From Sphaerisporangium rhizosphaerae (lineage in GTDB: Bacteria > Actinomycetota > Actinomycetes > Streptosporangiales > Streptosporangiaceae): 64,000 nucleotides of DNA. Both the position numbers and the translations under genes were made by a program. Shown here one piece after another: positions 18,926-27,542 of this stretch; position 1 is the first letter of the stretch, and each line of letters starts with the position of its first letter. Under the pieces are notes generated by a model. It saw only the letters and a program-made list of their open reading frames with translations. It did not search any database and was not told the DNA's origin. The stretch covers positions 310,001 through 374,000 of the forward strand of contig NZ_JBHTCG010000002.1 in the NCBI RefSeq assembly GCF_042665155.1, in the 5' to 3' direction.

Positions 18926-20095
18926 TCAGGCTTGCGAAGCGTTGACGTGCGCCCCCGCGGGCCCGGAGCCGTCCGCCCGGGCGGCGGCGCGCCGGGGGAG
19001 GTGGCCGGCGCGGACCAGGCACCCGAGGGTGTCGCAGATGACCCGGGTCGCGATGAGGGCGGTGATCTCGGCGTTGTCGTAGGGCGGCGCGCACTCGACG
19101 ACCTCGATGCCCGCGAGCGGCCGGGCGTCCGCGATGAGCTGGATGAACTTCAGCACCTCGCGCGGCAGGAAGCCGCCCGGCTCCGGCCAGCCGGTGCCGG
19201 GGACGAACGCCGCGTCCAGGCAGTCGACGTCGAACGACAGCCACACCGCCTCGGCGCCGTCCCAGGCGACCTCCAGGGCGCGCTCGGCGGCCGCCTCGAT
19301 GCCCATCTCGACGCAGTCGGTGACGGTCATGATGGTGGTGCCGCGCTCCCTGCCCACCTTCACGCCCGGCCGGGGCGCCTGCCATCCGCCGATGCCGATC
19401 TGCACGAGGTTCTTGGCCGGCACGTTCGGGATGTCGGTCGCGTGGAACCAGGGCGTGGTGTGCATCCGCTCGTCGAGGTCGGTCTCCTGGGTGTCGACGT
19501 GCCGGTCGAAGTGGATGATGCCGACGTTGCCGGAGACGTGCTCGGCGACGCCGCGCACGGTCGGGTAGCCGATGGAGTGGTCGCCGCCGAGCACCACAGG
19601 GAACGCCCCGCTGGCGTAGACGTGCGACACCGCCTTGCTGATCTGGTCGAAGGTCTTCTCGATGTTCGCCGGGATGGTGAAGACGTCCCCGAGGTCGGCG
19701 ATGGTGATCGACTCGCGCAGGTCCACGCCCAGCTCGAAGCTGTACGGCCCGTACAGCGCGGAGATCTTGCGGATGCCCTGCGGGCCGAACCGCGTGCCCG
19801 AGCGGTAGGTCGTGCCGCCGTCGAACGGGGCGCCCAGCACGGCCACGTCGTACTCGCCGCAGCGCCGCACGTCCTCCACGTAGGGCGCCTTGAGGAAGGT
19901 GTTGATCCCGGCGAAGTGCGGCAGCTCGCCTCGGGAGAAGGTGGGGATGGTGCGGTCGACGATCGACTCGGCGCCCGGCAGGCCGTACTCCAGCCCGCGC
20001 TCGATCTCGCGGCGGTGCATCGTCAGGGGAAGCTCGGCCTCGCGTTCGACGGCGCGGCGGGCTTCGGGTCCGTAGTTGTCGTGAAGGTGACCCAC
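18926..20095 (-). CDS. Ureohydrolase, probable guanidine hydrolase
   Basis: 389-residue member of the arginase/agmatinase family, which hydrolyses guanidino groups to urea at a binuclear metal site. Metal-ligand motifs are GGDHSIG, HFDRHVDT (where the usual DAHxD reads DRHxD) and SFDVDCLDAAFVPGTG. An N-terminal extension of about 85 residues precedes the core, which is longer than classical agmatinases and in the size range of GdmH-type guanidine hydrolases as I recall them. It is the first gene after a guanidine-I riboswitch, which makes guanidine the likely substrate. GdmH enzymes need nickel and HypAB-like helpers; none is in the window. GTG 20095 has AAAGGGAG upstream. Agmatinase remains the alternative. 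Confidence 0.87.
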   Translation of the reverse strand: MGHLHDNYGPEARRAVEREAELPLTMHRREIERGLEYGLPGAESIVDRTIPTFSRGELPHFAGINTFLKAPYVEDVRRCGEYDVAVLGAPFDGGTTYRSGTRFGPQGIRKISALYGPYSFELGVDLRESITIADLGDVFTIPANIEKTFDQISKAVSHVYASGAFPVVLGGDHSIGYPTVRGVAEHVSGNVGIIHFDRHVDTQETDLDERMHTTPWFHATDIPNVPAKNLVQIGIGGWQAPRPGVKVGRERGTTIMTVTDCVEMGIEAAAERALEVAWDGAEAVWLSFDVDCLDAAFVPGTGWPEPGGFLPREVLKFIQLIADARPLAGIEVVECAPPYDNAEITALIATRVICDTLGCLVRAGHLPRRAAARADGSGPAGAHVNASQA

Positions 20096-20140
20096 GGCAC
20101 TCCCTTTCGGAAACGCCTCACACAGGAGGCAGCCGATATG

Positions 20141-20246
20141 ACTGTCTCCCGGGTTTTTGTCCCGCCGTGGAACGGCCGCAGGCCGCCTGCACCTCTCGGA
20201 CCAGCCCCTCGCCGGCCGACGAGGGCGGAACCCTAGGTGCGCCTCA
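20141..20246 (-). ncRNA. Guanidine-I (ykkC) riboswitch
   Basis: Read on the minus strand, the conserved blocks of the guanidine-I aptamer occur in order: CCTAGGGTTCCG (20237 down to 20226), CTGGTCCGAGAGGTGC (20204 to 20189), then ACGGCGGGACAAAAACCCGG (20168 to 20149) followed by GAGA. GCACCT (20240-20235) pairs with AGGTGC (20194-20189) to close P1. The aptamer ends about 45 nt before the ureohydrolase GTG; a small hairpin GCCTC/GAGGC (20130-20115) lies between. Guanidine binding should raise expression of the operon; whether it acts on termination or translation is not clear from the sequence. Confidence 0.93.
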
Positions 20247-20372
20247 CCGGGGGCGGTGAGTCCCCTTCATGACAGCCGCGGCCTGTTTCCTCCGGGTTTC
20301 CCGTCCGTAGCGGATCGGTGACGTACTACGCACAGCCCTGCGGCACGGGGCGCGGGCGACCCGTCTCGGGGG

Positions 20373-21410
20373 TCAGTCGGTCGCGCTCCCCGCGCGGAGC
20401 GGCGCGCCCACGGTGTGCATGTGGCGCAGGGCCTGGGCGTAGGAGGCGATCAGGCCCGTCTCGTGGAACGGGATGCCGAGCTCCGCGCAGTAGGCCCGCA
20501 CCAGGGGCTTGGCCCGGCGCAGGTTGGGCGTCGGCATGCTCGGGAACAGATGGTGCTCGATCTGGTGGTTCAGGCCGCCGAGGGCGATGTCCAGCATCAG
20601 GCCGCCGCGCACGTCGCGGGAGGTCAGCACCTGACGCCGCAGGAAGTCCAGGCGGTCCTCGGCGGTCAGCATGGGCATGCCCTTGTGGTTGGGCGCGAAC
20701 GTGCATCCGAGGTACACCCCGAAGATCGCCTGGTGAACGGCGACGAACAGCAGCCCCTTGCCCAGGGGGAGCACGGCGAACACCGCCACGAGGTAGGCCA
20801 CGACGTGGGCGGTCAGCAGCGCGGCCTCCACCCCGCGGTGCTTGAGCCGGGGACGCCGCAGCGCCCGGAAGCTCGCCAGGTGCAGGTTGAGGCCCTCCAG
20901 CGTCAGCAGGGGGAAGAACAGGAACGCCTGCCACCGCCCGATGACCCGGGCGGCGCCCCGGCTCGACGCGGCCTGCCGCGAGGACCAGATCAGCACGTCG
21001 GGGGAGACGTCCGGGTCGTGGTCCTCGTGGTTGGGGTTGGCGTGGTGCCGGGTGTGCTTGTCCATCCACCAGCCGTAGCTCATGCCGATGGCCAGGTTGC
21101 CCGCCAGCCATCCGGCGCCCTGGCTCAGCCGCCTGGACCGGAAGACCTGCCGGTGGGCCAGGTCGTGGGCGATGAGCGCCACCTGCGCGAAGGCGACCGC
21201 GAGGCCCGCCGCCACCAGCAGTTGGGCCCAGGAGTCGCCGAGGGCGAGGAAGGCGGCCCACCCGCCCGCGAACAGGCCGGTGACCAGGCCGAGGCGCAGA
21301 GCGTAGTAGCCGGGACGCCTGTCCAGCAGTCCGGCCTCGGCCACCCGTCGGGAGAGCCGGGCGAAGTCGCTGCCGCGCGTGGCGGCGTCGATGGTGGAGG
21401 TTTCGGTCAC
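20373..21410 (-). CDS. Membrane fatty acid desaturase
   Basis: 345-residue acyl-lipid or acyl-CoA desaturase. The three iron-binding histidine boxes are HDLAH (about residue 83), HTRHH (about 118) and HQIEHH (about 280), with hydrophobic pairs of helices between them. The HQIEHH form with Gln in the last box is typical of front-end (delta-5/delta-6-like) and DesA3-type desaturases. No fused cytochrome b5 domain is present, so an external electron donor is needed. GTG 21410 has AGGAGA 4 bp upstream. Confidence 0.93.
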   Translation of the reverse strand: MTETSTIDAATRGSDFARLSRRVAEAGLLDRRPGYYALRLGLVTGLFAGGWAAFLALGDSWAQLLVAAGLAVAFAQVALIAHDLAHRQVFRSRRLSQGAGWLAGNLAIGMSYGWWMDKHTRHHANPNHEDHDPDVSPDVLIWSSRQAASSRGAARVIGRWQAFLFFPLLTLEGLNLHLASFRALRRPRLKHRGVEAALLTAHVVAYLVAVFAVLPLGKGLLFVAVHQAIFGVYLGCTFAPNHKGMPMLTAEDRLDFLRRQVLTSRDVRGGLMLDIALGGLNHQIEHHLFPSMPTPNLRRAKPLVRAYCAELGIPFHETGLIASYAQALRHMHTVGAPLRAGSATD

Positions 21411-22483
21411 GGCTCTCCTGACGTGGTGGCGGATCGGCCGCCCGTCCCCGCGCCGTGGCGACACCGCACGCGGCGCCGGACGGATCGGGCAGGCCCGATC
21501 AACACTGTCCGGGGCACCATGTCCTTCGACATCCTGGTACCAGGCGGGTACACGGTAGTGCTGGCCCCACCATGGCCCCACGATGGCCCCGCCACGGCCG
21601 CATCACGGCCGCATCACGGGCACGCGGGCCTGCCATGGCGGCGTACCCGGCGGCCGGAGATGGACGGCGGCATTCCCTCGCGCGAAGGCGATCCAGCGGA
21701 TACACCGGGAGGCGCGCGGCGGTTTTCCGGATTCGCCGCGTGTCAGGGCCCGGTTCACGGCGCGTTCGTGGCGGAGTTGACGGCCCCGGCCTGGCGGGGA
21801 AGCGGGCCGAGGGCGCGCGAGGCGGCTCACGCGCGGCGCCGGCCGGCAGTGCGCCTGACGGCGCGGGCGCCGCTGTGACCTGGTGCGCGAGGCGACCCGT
21901 CATGACGCGCGGGCATGTCCGGGGTTCTCCGGAGAACGGCGGCGGAATGACGGCCGGCCCGGCCCTATGAAGAGAATTCTCGGGCGATATTCCGGCCGAT
22001 GCGATGACGGGCTCATCGCGGGGGACACGGGTCGAAATGCTCGCACGGGAATGCGTGCCGCCGGCAGGATTCCGCCGGTGGAGAACGGCGCCGGACGGGG
22101 GTCCAATACGGCGGTGGAATCCGCGGTCCCCCGCGTCCGAGGCCTCCTGCCCCGGACGTTCATGCGCGCCCCCGCCTCGGGGCGCCGCGGCGAACTCCGG
22201 CCGTCCGGCGCTGCCACGGGGCACCTCCCGGCGACGGCCACCCTGGTCGGTTCTCCGCGGGGCGCGCCCGCACTCTCATGAGCACGCTCACATGACCGGT
22301 GACGCCCGCCGTCCTCCGCCGTGTCCGCATACCCCCGCCGTGGCTTCCGAGTTCGCCCTGGCAGGGGCGGTTTCCCGGTCGGTCCGCACCACGCGGCCAT
22401 GCCCTTTAGTGCGTGTCCGCAAGGCCGAAAAGGGTCTTGTGTGCGCAAACATTGTCAGTTACGTTAAGCGCCGGAAACGTGAT
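21411..22483. other. Long intergenic region without supported gene
   Basis: About 1.1 kb between the desaturase start and the LacI-family gene. Open frames here are low-complexity and Arg/Pro/Gly-rich with no recognisable domain or good ribosome binding site. At 21560-21620 there are short degenerate repeats (GGCCCCACSATG-like units, then ACGGCCGCATC twice). It may be a decayed gene or a long regulatory leader, but nothing specific can be supported. Confidence 0.5.
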
Positions 22484-22497
22484 CGAAAACGTTTGCA
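22484..22497. promoter_or_regulatory. Probable LacI-type operator
   Basis: CGAAAACGTTTGCA matches the LacI/CcpA-family pattern TGNAANCGNTTNCA at every defined position but the first. It ends 14 bp before the LacI-family start, fitting autoregulation. Confidence 0.65.
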
Positions 22498-22511
22498 ATG
22501 GAGAGGGCCGC

Positions 22512-23534
22512 ATGGCCGATGTCGGTGCGCCGGTGACGATGAGCGATGTCGCGCGAGTGGCGGGCGTCTCCACCGCGACGGTGTCGCGGGTCGTCAACGG
22601 GCGTTACGGCGTCAGCGCCAGCACCATCGCGCAGGTGCGTTCGGCCATCGAGCAGCTCGGCTACGAGTCGAGCCTGGTGGCGACGAGCCTGCGGCGCAGT
22701 CGCACCAACGTTCTGGGCCTGGTGGCCCACAGTTTCCAGTCCTACACGGCCGAGGTGCTCAAGGGCGTGATGCAGGCACTGAGCCGGTCGGGCTTCGACC
22801 TGATCATCTACGCCAACAGCGACCTCTACGGGACGTACGCGGAGGGCTGGGAGCAGCGGCATCTGACCCGCCTGTCGGGCACGCTCACGGACGGATGCAT
22901 CGTGGTCACGCCCTGGGACGAGGTCCGCAGCGGCACTCCGGTCGTGGTCATCGACCCGGTCCGGGGCTCTACGGTTCCCTCGGTGACGGCGGACAACCTC
23001 GCGGGCGCGACTTCGGTGGTCGAGCATCTCCTCGGCCTCGGGCATCGGCGCATCGGATTCATCGCGGGCCGTTCCAGCCTTGCGTCCGCGTGGTCGCGCG
23101 AGGAGGGATACCGCAAGGCGCTGGCCGCGGCCGGTGTCCCGTTCGACCCGGCCCTGATCGGCAGAGGGGATTTCAACCCCGAGTCCGCGACCCCGCTGGC
23201 ACACGCCCTGCTGGCCGGCGCGGACCGTCCGACGGCGATCTTCGCGGCGAGCGACGGGATGGCGTTGAAGGTTCTGGAGGTCGCGAAGGGGCGTGGGCTC
23301 AGCGTCCCCGGCGACCTTTCGGTGGTCGGATTCGACAACATCCCGGAGTCGGCGCTGGCCGAGCCGGGGCTGACCACGGTGGACCAGTCGATGTACCGGC
23401 TCGGATACGAGGCCGCGCACCTGCTGAAGTCACTGGTCACCGGCGAGTGGGAGGGCCACCGCCGCATCGAGATTCCGACCCGCCTGGTGGTGCGCGGCTC
23501 CACCGCGCCACCGAGGAGCACGCCCGGCTTATGA
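22512..23534 (+). CDS. LacI-family transcriptional regulator
   Basis: 340 residues. The N-terminal DNA-binding domain is MSDVARVAGVSTATVSRVVNGRYGVSASTIAQV, followed by the hinge helix region (SLVATSLRRSRTNVLGLV) and a periplasmic-binding-protein-like effector domain (HLLGLGHRRIGFIAG, AIFAASDGMALKVLEVAKGRGLSVPGDLSVVGFDN). It lies upstream of a secreted esterase and a sugar ABC importer, and so probably senses a sugar from that pathway. GGAGAGGG precedes ATG 22512. An operator-like sequence lies in its own leader. Confidence 0.94.
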   Translation: MADVGAPVTMSDVARVAGVSTATVSRVVNGRYGVSASTIAQVRSAIEQLGYESSLVATSLRRSRTNVLGLVAHSFQSYTAEVLKGVMQALSRSGFDLIIYANSDLYGTYAEGWEQRHLTRLSGTLTDGCIVVTPWDEVRSGTPVVVIDPVRGSTVPSVTADNLAGATSVVEHLLGLGHRRIGFIAGRSSLASAWSREEGYRKALAAAGVPFDPALIGRGDFNPESATPLAHALLAGADRPTAIFAASDGMALKVLEVAKGRGLSVPGDLSVVGFDNIPESALAEPGLTTVDQSMYRLGYEAAHLLKSLVTGEWEGHRRIEIPTRLVVRGSTAPPRSTPGL

Positions 23535-23696
23535 CCGGCACACCACGCAGACCATATCGAGACGCACCGAAGGGTCAGGAGGGCATGGCCTGCCCGTGAC
23601 GGAGGTGACACAGGGAGACCACGGCGCACCCACTCAGGAGCTGATCGGCTGGCGGGTCGCATCCGCCGCCGACCATTTAAGGAAGGGTGAAACCAA

Positions 23697-25898
23697 GTGA
23701 AAGATTACCATGGGAGCGTGCGCCACGAGGGCGTACGCCGTTTCTCGGCGATGGTCGCCGCCGGAGTGCTGGCGATCACGACGATGCTGCTCGCACCGCG
23801 ACCGGCCGCGGCGGCGGACACGCCGTGGCTGAGCGTCTCGGAGGACCGCTACGCGTCGTTCAGCGTCCCGGCGGCCTACATCCAGGCGAACCTGGGCCAG
23901 GTGTCGCAGGTCATGATCGTGGGGAACTTCGGCCCCTCCGCGGCCTTGACGGAGTACGGACTGACCCGCCGGGGAGACGTCTGGTCGGGGGTTCTCGGCC
24001 CGCTCAAGCCGGGGCTGTACTACTACCAGGTCACCGCCGATGACACCAAGAGCATCAAGGACCCGACCAACAGCGCCGGCGTGGCGTCCAAGCCGCTCCT
24101 GAGCACCTTCCTCGTGCCGGGCGACTCGGCGCGGCTGCTCGCGGACGCGCCCGACGAGCAGGGCGGCAAGATCGAGACCCTGACCTACCGCACCAAGGAC
24201 CAGGAGCGGTCGGCCCTGGTGTGGACGCCGCCGGGGTACGCGGCAGCCAAGGGCGGCAAGCCGTACCCGGTGCTGTACCTGCGGTCCGGCGCGGACGGCA
24301 GTGCCACCGACTGGCTCGACCTCGGCCGCGCCAAGCAGATCCTCGACAACCTGTCGGCCGGTCACGCCATGGAGCCGATGGTGGTCGTGATCTCCGACGG
24401 CGCGGACGGCGACAAGGAGCTGAACGACCTCGGCAAGGCGGTCGGGGACGCCTACCGCGTCCACCGCGACCGGGAGCACCAGGCCATCGCCGGTGTGTCC
24501 GAGGGCGGGTCGCAGGCGCTGCGCGCGGCCCTGCCCGGCCCCGGCCGGTTCGCCTACGCCGGCTCGTTCTCCAGTCCGCTGACGCAGCTCCCCGCCGGAG
24601 TGCCGGGACCGGGTCCCGGACCGGGTCCCAAGCCCGGCCCCGACCACGGCGCCAAGCTGGTGCGTCTGTACACCGGCAACGTGACCGACCCCGCCTACAA
24701 CGCGACCGTCGCCCTGACCAAGGCGCTGGACCGCGCCCGGGTCAAGTACGAGTTCGACGGCGTGAACCCCGACGCGGGAGGCAACTGGAACGCCTGGCAG
24801 GAGAACCTGATCGACTTCCTGCCGCGGCTGTTCCGCAAGGTGGGCGACCACGGTCCGAGCGCCGGTCACGGGCCGCTGAAGGGCGAGTTCACCCCGCCGG
24901 CGCCCGGCACCACCCCGACGCCGTTCGTGACCAAGGACGGCTTCGTCACCTTCGAGACCACGACCGACTACAAGGACGCCAAGCACGTCACGGTGTGGGC
25001 GAACATCGCTCCCGGTGGAAGCTGGCTGCGCGTGCCGATGTCGCGTGAGGGCGACCGGTGGCGGGCGACCGTGGGACCGCTGGAGCCGTGGTTCTACTAC
25101 TACCGGTGGATCGTGGACACGGTGGGGGTCAAGGACGCGTCGAACCCGACGAAGATCACCTCCGAGCCGGCCTGGAGCTCCTTCTTCATCCCCGGTGAGA
25201 GGTCGCGCCTGCTGTCCGACGTTCCCGCCGGCCAGGGCGGGAAGGTCGAGAGCCTGACCTACCAGAGCACCGTGGCGAACGCCGAGCGCACCGCGCTGGT
25301 GTGGACCCCGCCGGGGTACGACCCGAACCGCGCGGAGGCCTATCCCGTCCTCTACCTCCAGCACGGCAGCGGCCAGAACTACACCGACTGGACCGAGATG
25401 GGGCGCGCCAAGCAGATCCTCGACCACGAGTACCTCGACGGCGACATCGTGCCCATGGTGGTCGTGATGGGCAACGGCAACTCCTCCAACTTCACCAAGG
25501 AACTGCTGGAGAACATCGTCCCGGCGGCCCGCGCCGCCTACCACATCTCCAGCGACCCCTCCCAGCAGGCCCTCGCCGGCCTGTCGATGGGCGGCGGCCA
25601 GGCGATCGGCGTGCTCAAGGCCTACCCGGGCCGGTTCGCCTACGTCGCGGCGTTCTCGGCCGGGTTCGGCAGTGGCACCGGCGTCGACGTGGCGGCGATC
25701 AACAACGGGACCAAGCTGTTCCGCGTGTACGTCGGAGACGTGACCGACTTCGTGTACCCGTCGTTCATGGCCGGACTGACCACGATGAACACCCTCGGCG
25801 TCCACTACGAGTTCGACGGGGTCACCCCTGGACCGCACGGCTGGGACGTGTGGCAGAAGAACCTCATCGACCTCGCGCCGCGCCTGTTCAAGCGCTAG
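23697..25898 (+). CDS. Secreted tandem esterase-D-family protein
   Basis: 733 residues with a signal peptide (cleavage near PAAAA, about residue 40). It is an internal duplication: each half has a beta-sandwich module (LSVSEDRYASF / FVTKDGFVTF) followed by an esterase-D/enterochelin-esterase-like alpha/beta hydrolase (ALVWTPPGY in both). The second half has a full catalytic set: nucleophile GLSMGGGQ (about residue 628), VGDVTD and GPHGWDVWQ. The first has GVSEGGSQ (about 267) and GNVTD, but its final motif reads AGGNWNAWQ, with no His where GPHGW has one. The first half is therefore probably not catalytic. Substrate is likely an acylated plant polysaccharide; GTG 23697 follows AAGGAAGGGTG. 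Confidence 0.86.
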   Translation: MKDYHGSVRHEGVRRFSAMVAAGVLAITTMLLAPRPAAAADTPWLSVSEDRYASFSVPAAYIQANLGQVSQVMIVGNFGPSAALTEYGLTRRGDVWSGVLGPLKPGLYYYQVTADDTKSIKDPTNSAGVASKPLLSTFLVPGDSARLLADAPDEQGGKIETLTYRTKDQERSALVWTPPGYAAAKGGKPYPVLYLRSGADGSATDWLDLGRAKQILDNLSAGHAMEPMVVVISDGADGDKELNDLGKAVGDAYRVHRDREHQAIAGVSEGGSQALRAALPGPGRFAYAGSFSSPLTQLPAGVPGPGPGPGPKPGPDHGAKLVRLYTGNVTDPAYNATVALTKALDRARVKYEFDGVNPDAGGNWNAWQENLIDFLPRLFRKVGDHGPSAGHGPLKGEFTPPAPGTTPTPFVTKDGFVTFETTTDYKDAKHVTVWANIAPGGSWLRVPMSREGDRWRATVGPLEPWFYYYRWIVDTVGVKDASNPTKITSEPAWSSFFIPGERSRLLSDVPAGQGGKVESLTYQSTVANAERTALVWTPPGYDPNRAEAYPVLYLQHGSGQNYTDWTEMGRAKQILDHEYLDGDIVPMVVVMGNGNSSNFTKELLENIVPAARAAYHISSDPSQQALAGLSMGGGQAIGVLKAYPGRFAYVAAFSAGFGSGTGVDVAAINNGTKLFRVYVGDVTDFVYPSFMAGLTTMNTLGVHYEFDGVTPGPHGWDVWQKNLIDLAPRLFKR

Positions 25899-25987
25899 GC
25901 GATCCCGTCCGAGGCGGCGCCGCCGGGGCATCGGGGGCCCCGGTGGTGGTCGCCGGGCACGGGAGCGTGCCGAGCGCTCACCGGAGG

Positions 25988-26041
25988 ATCGGCAATGGGA
26001 ACCGGGCACGGGGTGTGTCACCCGTGCCCGGTTCCGCCGAT
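25988..26041 (+). terminator. Strong terminator after esterase gene
   Basis: A perfect 15-bp stem (25998-26012 with 26021-26035, 8-nt loop) is extended by ATCGGC/GCCGAT beyond an AATG bulge. It begins 90 bp after the esterase stop and separates that gene from the ABC importer operon. Confidence 0.8.
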
Positions 26042-26056
26042 CATCCGGCCTCAGCG

Positions 26057-26081
26057 GTGGCGCATGGACCTTGTGCGCCAC
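26057..26081. promoter_or_regulatory. Inverted repeat before sugar-binding protein gene
   Basis: GTGGCGCA (26057-26064) and TGCGCCAC (26074-26081) are perfect 8-bp arms, 25 bp upstream of the start at 26107. It could be an operator or an mRNA hairpin. Confidence 0.4.
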
Positions 26082-26106
26082 GACCCCCCCAAAGGGAGAA
26101 CATCCA

Positions 26107-27468
26107 ATGAAGAGAAAGTCCCTCATAACCGCGGCGGCCCTGCTCGCCGCCGCGGGCGCGCTCGCGGCCTGCTCCCCCGACCAGGGCAAGAGCACGGCCA
26201 ATCCGGGCGGGAACAACGCGAGCAGCTGCACCAACACGATCACCAAGAAGGATCTGCCGGTCGTGACGATGTGGGGCTGGTACCCCAACACGCAGCTCGT
26301 CGTCGACAACTTCAACAAGCAGAACAACGAGGTGCAGGTCTGCTGGACCAACGTCGGCCAGGGCGGCGACGAGTACCAGAAGTTCCAGACGGCCATCTCC
26401 GCGGGCACCGGCGCGCCCGACGTGATCATGGTGGAGATGGACCGCATCCCGACCTTCCAGATCCAGAACGCGCTCGTCGACATCAGGAAGTACGGCTTCG
26501 ACGCGGTCAAGGCCAACTACAGCGAGGGCGCGTGGAAGGACGTCTCGGTCGGTGAGGCCGTCTACGGCGTGCCGGTCGACGGCGGCCCGCTCGCGATGAT
26601 CTACCGCAAGGACGTCTTCGACAAGTACAAGATCACGCCGCCGAAGACCTGGGACGAGTACGAGAAGGCCGCGCAGAAGGTGAAGGACGCGGGGGGCCCG
26701 CACTTCGGCGACCTCGGCGCCAACGTGCCGGCGCTGCTGATGGCGCTGCAGATCCAGAAGGGCGCCGCTCCGTTCACCTACGACCCGGCGCAGCCGAAGT
26801 CGATCGGGGTCAAACTCAACGACCAGGCGTCCAAGGACGTGTTCGACTACTGGGGAGGCCTGGCGAAGAAGGGCCTGGTCGGGACCCAGGACCAGTTCAC
26901 TCCCGAGTACATCTCAGGTGTGATCAACGGCAAGTACGCCACCTACATCTCGGCGGCCTGGGCGCCCGGCTACCTCACCGGCGCCGGCGTCGGCAAGGGC
27001 AAGGACACCGGCAAGTTCGCGGTGGCGCCGCTCCCGCAGTGGGACCCGGCCAACCCGGTGCAGGTGAACTGGGGCGGGTCGGCCTTCTCGGTGACCAGCC
27101 AGGCGAAGAACCCCGAACTCGCGGCGAAGGTGGCCTACGGCCTGTACGCCGACGACGACTCGCTCAAGGACGGCTGGACCAACCAGGTCATCTTCCCGCT
27201 GAACCTCAAGGCGCTGAAGTCCCCCGAGTTCGTGGACGCCAAGGTGGGCTTCTTCAACGGCCAGCAGGCGAACAAGGAGGTCTACGTCCCCGCGGCGGAC
27301 GCCTACAAGGGCGTCACCTACAGCCCGTTCGGCCAGTACTACTTCGACGCCATGACCAAGCAGGTCAGCGCGATGATCGAAGGCTCGGTCACCGGGGCGC
27401 AGGCGGCCGACAAGCTGCAGGAGGACGTGGCGGCCTACGCCAAGGAACAAGGATTCACCGTCCAGTGA
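26107..27468 (+). CDS. Sugar ABC transporter substrate-binding lipoprotein
   Basis: 453 residues of the family-1 extracellular solute-binding proteins (CUT1 importers for oligosaccharides). The lipobox is LAAC (Cys about residue 22). Typical elements include FNKQNNEVQVCWTNVGQGGDEYQKFQTAISAGTGAPDVIMVEMDRIPTF (summarised) and VYGVPVDGGPLAMIYRKDVFDKY. It delivers the sugar to the two permeases that follow; no ATPase is encoded here, so a shared MsiK-type ATPase elsewhere is likely, as is common in actinobacteria. AAGGGAG precedes ATG 26107. Confidence 0.94.
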   Translation: MKRKSLITAAALLAAAGALAACSPDQGKSTANPGGNNASSCTNTITKKDLPVVTMWGWYPNTQLVVDNFNKQNNEVQVCWTNVGQGGDEYQKFQTAISAGTGAPDVIMVEMDRIPTFQIQNALVDIRKYGFDAVKANYSEGAWKDVSVGEAVYGVPVDGGPLAMIYRKDVFDKYKITPPKTWDEYEKAAQKVKDAGGPHFGDLGANVPALLMALQIQKGAAPFTYDPAQPKSIGVKLNDQASKDVFDYWGGLAKKGLVGTQDQFTPEYISGVINGKYATYISAAWAPGYLTGAGVGKGKDTGKFAVAPLPQWDPANPVQVNWGGSAFSVTSQAKNPELAAKVAYGLYADDDSLKDGWTNQVIFPLNLKALKSPEFVDAKVGFFNGQQANKEVYVPAADAYKGVTYSPFGQYYFDAMTKQVSAMIEGSVTGAQAADKLQEDVAAYAKEQGFTVQ

Positions 27469-27474
27469 CGACCC

Positions 27475-27507
27475 GGGTGGGCCGCGCCGTCCCCGGCCGG
27501 CCCACCC
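27475..27507 (+). terminator. Intra-operon hairpin
   Basis: GGGTGGGCCG and CGGCCCACCC pair with a 13-nt loop, just after the binding-protein stop. Such hairpins often let the binding protein be made in excess over the permeases. Confidence 0.55.
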
Positions 27508-27542
27508 ACGATCTCCCAGCGTCGACATTCCCGGAGCCCAAG

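Noticed and set aside
21900..22448. 182-residue minus-strand frame in the long gap
   Set aside because: Arg/Pro/Gly-rich, no domain, no ribosome binding site; not distinguishable from random high-GC sequence.
23634..26516. 960-residue open frame opposite the esterase gene
   Set aside because: Antisense shadow caused by high GC; composition is Val/Gly/Arg/His-rich without any domain, while the plus-strand frame has a signal peptide and two hydrolase domains.
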